Origin: Glandiceps talaboti
Taxonomy: Eukaryota; Hemichordata; Enteropneusta; Spengelidae
Direction: 5' to 3'
Length of the DNA stretch: 64,000 nucleotides
NCBI RefSeq assembly: GCF_964340395.1
Contig: NC_135549.1
Span: 16,774,842-16,838,841 of the forward strand
Of this stretch, positions 61,150 through 64,000 are shown piece after piece (within the stretch, counting starts at the first letter, position 1; every line of letters begins with the position of its first letter). The position numbers and the translations under genes are program-made. The notes beneath the pieces are model-generated. The model did no database searches, was not told where the DNA came from, and worked only from the letters and a program-made list of their open reading frames with translations.

Positions 61150-64000
61150 TCGGGGAAAGGTTAACTTATTAAGTGAAACCTATACAAGTCACGTGTTTAA
61201 AATCATCTTACACTAAGACATACACATTGTCAAGGACAACCCAGATTTACAATTACATACAAACGATGTATATATTTCAGTTAAATTAACATATTGATTT
61301 TTATTTCAGTGTTGTTTATTTCGATTATCTATCCTTCCTTTCCCCCCCCCCGCCCCTCTCACCACATTGCTGGATACATGCTAGTTACATATACGAGAGT
61401 ACATAGTGTATTCATTGTACGGTTTGGGTTCTGGGTCATGGTCATGGAAGTATTAGCCCATGGTGATACTTCCATGGGTCAACGTAGTCTTACTACTTAG
61501 TAATCCGGTCATCCGAGGCACATTCTGCCGGCATGTAAAGTAGCAAATTTGAACACAATTGAAATCATAGACTAATTATCAATGTTGAAAAGTTGATTTT
61601 ATTACAGAGATCATTATCTTTTTGCTTCATAAAAACACAAAAACACACTGACCATTTACTTTTTTCGGGGGGGGGGGGTGTGCTTCATGTAAAAATAACA
61701 TGAATTTCTTAATTTCAAATTCCAATTCACCAAAATCCATTTTTTTAATTGTGCATAGCCTACCTGTAGACTTGAGTTTTCCTATCTACAGCAAAAAATT
61801 AAAAAAAGCAAAATGTCATTAAAGATAGCGGAATAGTCTACTAGCGATCATAGTCATTCAAGTCTATAGATAGGCTAAGTTGGCTACTACATATCCCATG
61901 GCTTTGCACATCTGATGGTTGTATTATTGGTCTTTTAAGGCAAATTTTAGACTATCCTGGCAATAATTCCACATCTCTAAAAGACAGTACATCTAAAATT
62001 AGCAAATAATCATTATCCATAGGGTTGAAATGTTTAAGAAAAGTTTAATAACATCATGACAGTAAAAGATTGGTGCATCTGATTGTTGGTTGAATTAGTA
62101 CCTCCCTTTCATCTGGGTGGACGGGTCTCCCTTAATAATAGATTTTGAGGTTTGTTGGTTTTATCATTTATAGCCTTTTAGATAAAACTTCACATTCGAA
62201 AAGCTTATTTAAAGTTAACGAAAGTTTTTAATCAGTTTCACGTGTCACTTAAAAATTGTATAGTGTCCGTATCATTGGCATAGTGGCATTACTATTGCAG
62301 ATATAGTAAAGACATTGGTATGTCAGAGAATGTTAGGTGCACATACCCACTACGTATAATAGTAATTTGAATCTGATGAGATGTGGTGATTTGCAGTGTT
62401 GATAACATGTAGTGTCCAAAACAGAAAGTATATAATGTCTATTAATCCCGCCATACTGAAGAGTAGAGCAATTTAGATTAACCTCTTATATAAACTATAT
62501 CTATAAAGATTTCCATCACGGAGCTTTCAACTTTTGTCCCAAAGTGCAATATAAGTTAAGCACTGATTGTGAAACAGCTGAATATTTACATAGCATGACA
62601 TGTTCGTAGGTAAAAAAAAACGGCGACAGAAACAAATACCACTTGCACAGTTCAGACAAGGTCATGAAATGTATTTTTTCTTCCATCAAAATCCTAAACA
62701 CTATGACCTTCTCTATCCAAATTTTCAAAACAGGATGACCTCTACTGCCAATTTCAAAAACAAGGTAAACCCCCCATCACCCCCCCCCTCCGAAGAAACT
62801 GACTGTCCTATTGTAATAGAATAAATTAAAGGAATGTGTTGATTGTTAACGAAAAGCATAGTATGTAAACTTAAAGGATAAACTGTCATTTTGATAGATT
62901 CACCCACCAAATAAGTAAAGAAGTGCATCGAGTGCCATATGCATTACAGACAACGGATTTAACCGAGTCATTGGTGAGCCTTCAGTACTTACAGGGTGGG
63001 GAGGGCCATGGGATTGGGATGGGGTGGGGTCATATTCTACAAATCGGTTCTCATGAGGGTCACATGAAAGTAGAAATCAAAGTAGAGGAGGGTCATATTT
63101 TCCTTTGACTCCATACATTGTATAATTTCGCATTATTTTATTATTTTAGCATCCCATCGCGGCCACCGGTTCCAACAATTCAATGGAATCCAGTCACCAC
63201 TATGAATGTACATAGTGTAACATCAGAACTTCGGCACAGCAAGTTAACCCATGTTTTTGAAATAGTTCAACAGGTGGGGAGGGTTTTGTTTTAAAGAAAG
63301 CAAATTAAGGGAAGGTCGGAATTGGGGGTGGTCACATTTTAAGTAATCTCCTTATATACGAAATGAAGCCACTAATTTCAGTTCATAAGGGTTGTGCTAG
63401 AAGTTAAGTTTCTTTCACAAGAAGTATTTGTGTTTGTTAGATAAAACATTTGGTCGGACCGAAGTCCTGCATTTCCCCACGCTTGTGCTGTCGGCAAGGC
63501 CATGCTCAGATGTCATATTTTTCTTACGTGGAAAAAGATTTGCGACAAGATACACTAAACGATTTTTTAAACCGTAGTTTTTGCCCAGTAATATCTTCTT
63601 CTTATACTTGCGAAGGGTAATTTACACATCTTTAATGTCCAACAAAAAACTCAGACATCGACGAATAATACAATGCAACTCACTGTTACTCCCATATTCA
63701 AATATCATATTGACGTGAATGGTCCAAACGTGTTAAGCCCTCTCCTCCTAGGTTAAAAGCGTATTAGTCCTGCGATCACGTTTGAGAGTACTTTTGATCG
63801 TTTCACAACCGATAAGCTTTCATGCCTCTTGCCTGCTGTACCAGGTATACCCATTGGAGGTTATTCAGTGACGCTGTGCATATTGTCCAATCAGCGAAGA
63901 GAAAGTGTTATGTACACGTATTAACCTAGAGTACATTTCATCAAGTTATTATAAACTTTGGACTCTGTCTGCCCAGATCTGAATCAGGTCTGTTCGGAAC
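61150..64000. other. Right flank, no gene seen
   Basis: AT-rich sequence with short homopolymer runs (C near 61345, G near 61668). 62970-63110 and about 63270-63350 resemble the G-rich dispersed segment of the triplicated region. No splice-bounded coding segment or recognisable domain. Confidence 0.5.

Noticed and set aside
61294-63108. Short open frames in the right flank
   Set aside because: No domain, no splice support and low-complexity composition.

Overview
Eukaryotic nuclear DNA: coding segments are short exons with GT-AG borders, introns are full of microsatellites, minisatellites, tRNA-derived SINEs and MITE-like hairpins. A marine invertebrate, possibly a lancelet or other non-vertebrate deuterostome, is my best guess (kringle, EGF and C-type lectin exon mixing, an SLC10 transporter, a Polinton); the species cannot be read from the sequence alone.

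Layout. (1) Positions 1 to about 55,210 hold a tandem triplication of one host gene, period about 15-16 kb. Copy A is only the 3' half (kringle exon 508-774, lectin exons 2256-2382 and 2773-2837). Copy B runs 8475-19275 and copy C 23341-51841. The gene encodes a type II membrane protein: short cytoplasmic N terminus, one membrane helix, Ser/Thr-rich 36-residue stalk repeats, EGF modules and a C-type lectin domain. A kringle exon of symmetric phase 1-1 lies inside the intron that splits the lectin domain in all three copies. (2) Copy C is interrupted, in the intron between its first lectin exon and the kringle exon, by a complete 17,772-bp Polinton/Maverick (adintovirus-type) element at 29650-47421. 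It has terminal inverted repeats of 359/353 bp and a perfect 6-bp target duplication CTTGCG; the undisturbed paralogous site is present in copy B at 14391-14396. (3) From 55.2 kb on there is a 155-bp tandem array and, on the minus strand, an SLC10-type sodium/bile acid cotransporter gene (coding exons 59389-59756, 58258-58468, 57366-57986). The last 2.8 kb show no gene I can support.

The Polinton carries a protein-primed family B DNA polymerase, a retroviral-type integrase with a C-terminal chromodomain, an A32/FtsK-like packaging ATPase, a candidate major capsid protein and about a dozen further proteins, many of which I recognise only as recurring Polinton families of unknown role. All face right except one at 34638-35300. 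Polymerase and inverted repeats would serve replication, integrase serves insertion, and ATPase plus capsid proteins would serve packaging and particle formation. No adenain-like maturation protease was found. About eight genes carry one break each (single-base shifts, mostly in homopolymers, and one in-frame stop), so this copy is either a young element starting to decay or contains assembly indels; the inverted repeats still match at about 99 percent.

Other mobile DNA: a degenerate Penelope-like retroelement fragment (15640-16219 minus; shorter paralog near 48.4 kb), head-to-head tRNA-like sequences (about 15.0-15.24 and 47.69-47.93 kb), tRNA-derived SINEs in each copy, and a MITE-like hairpin insertion in copy B only.
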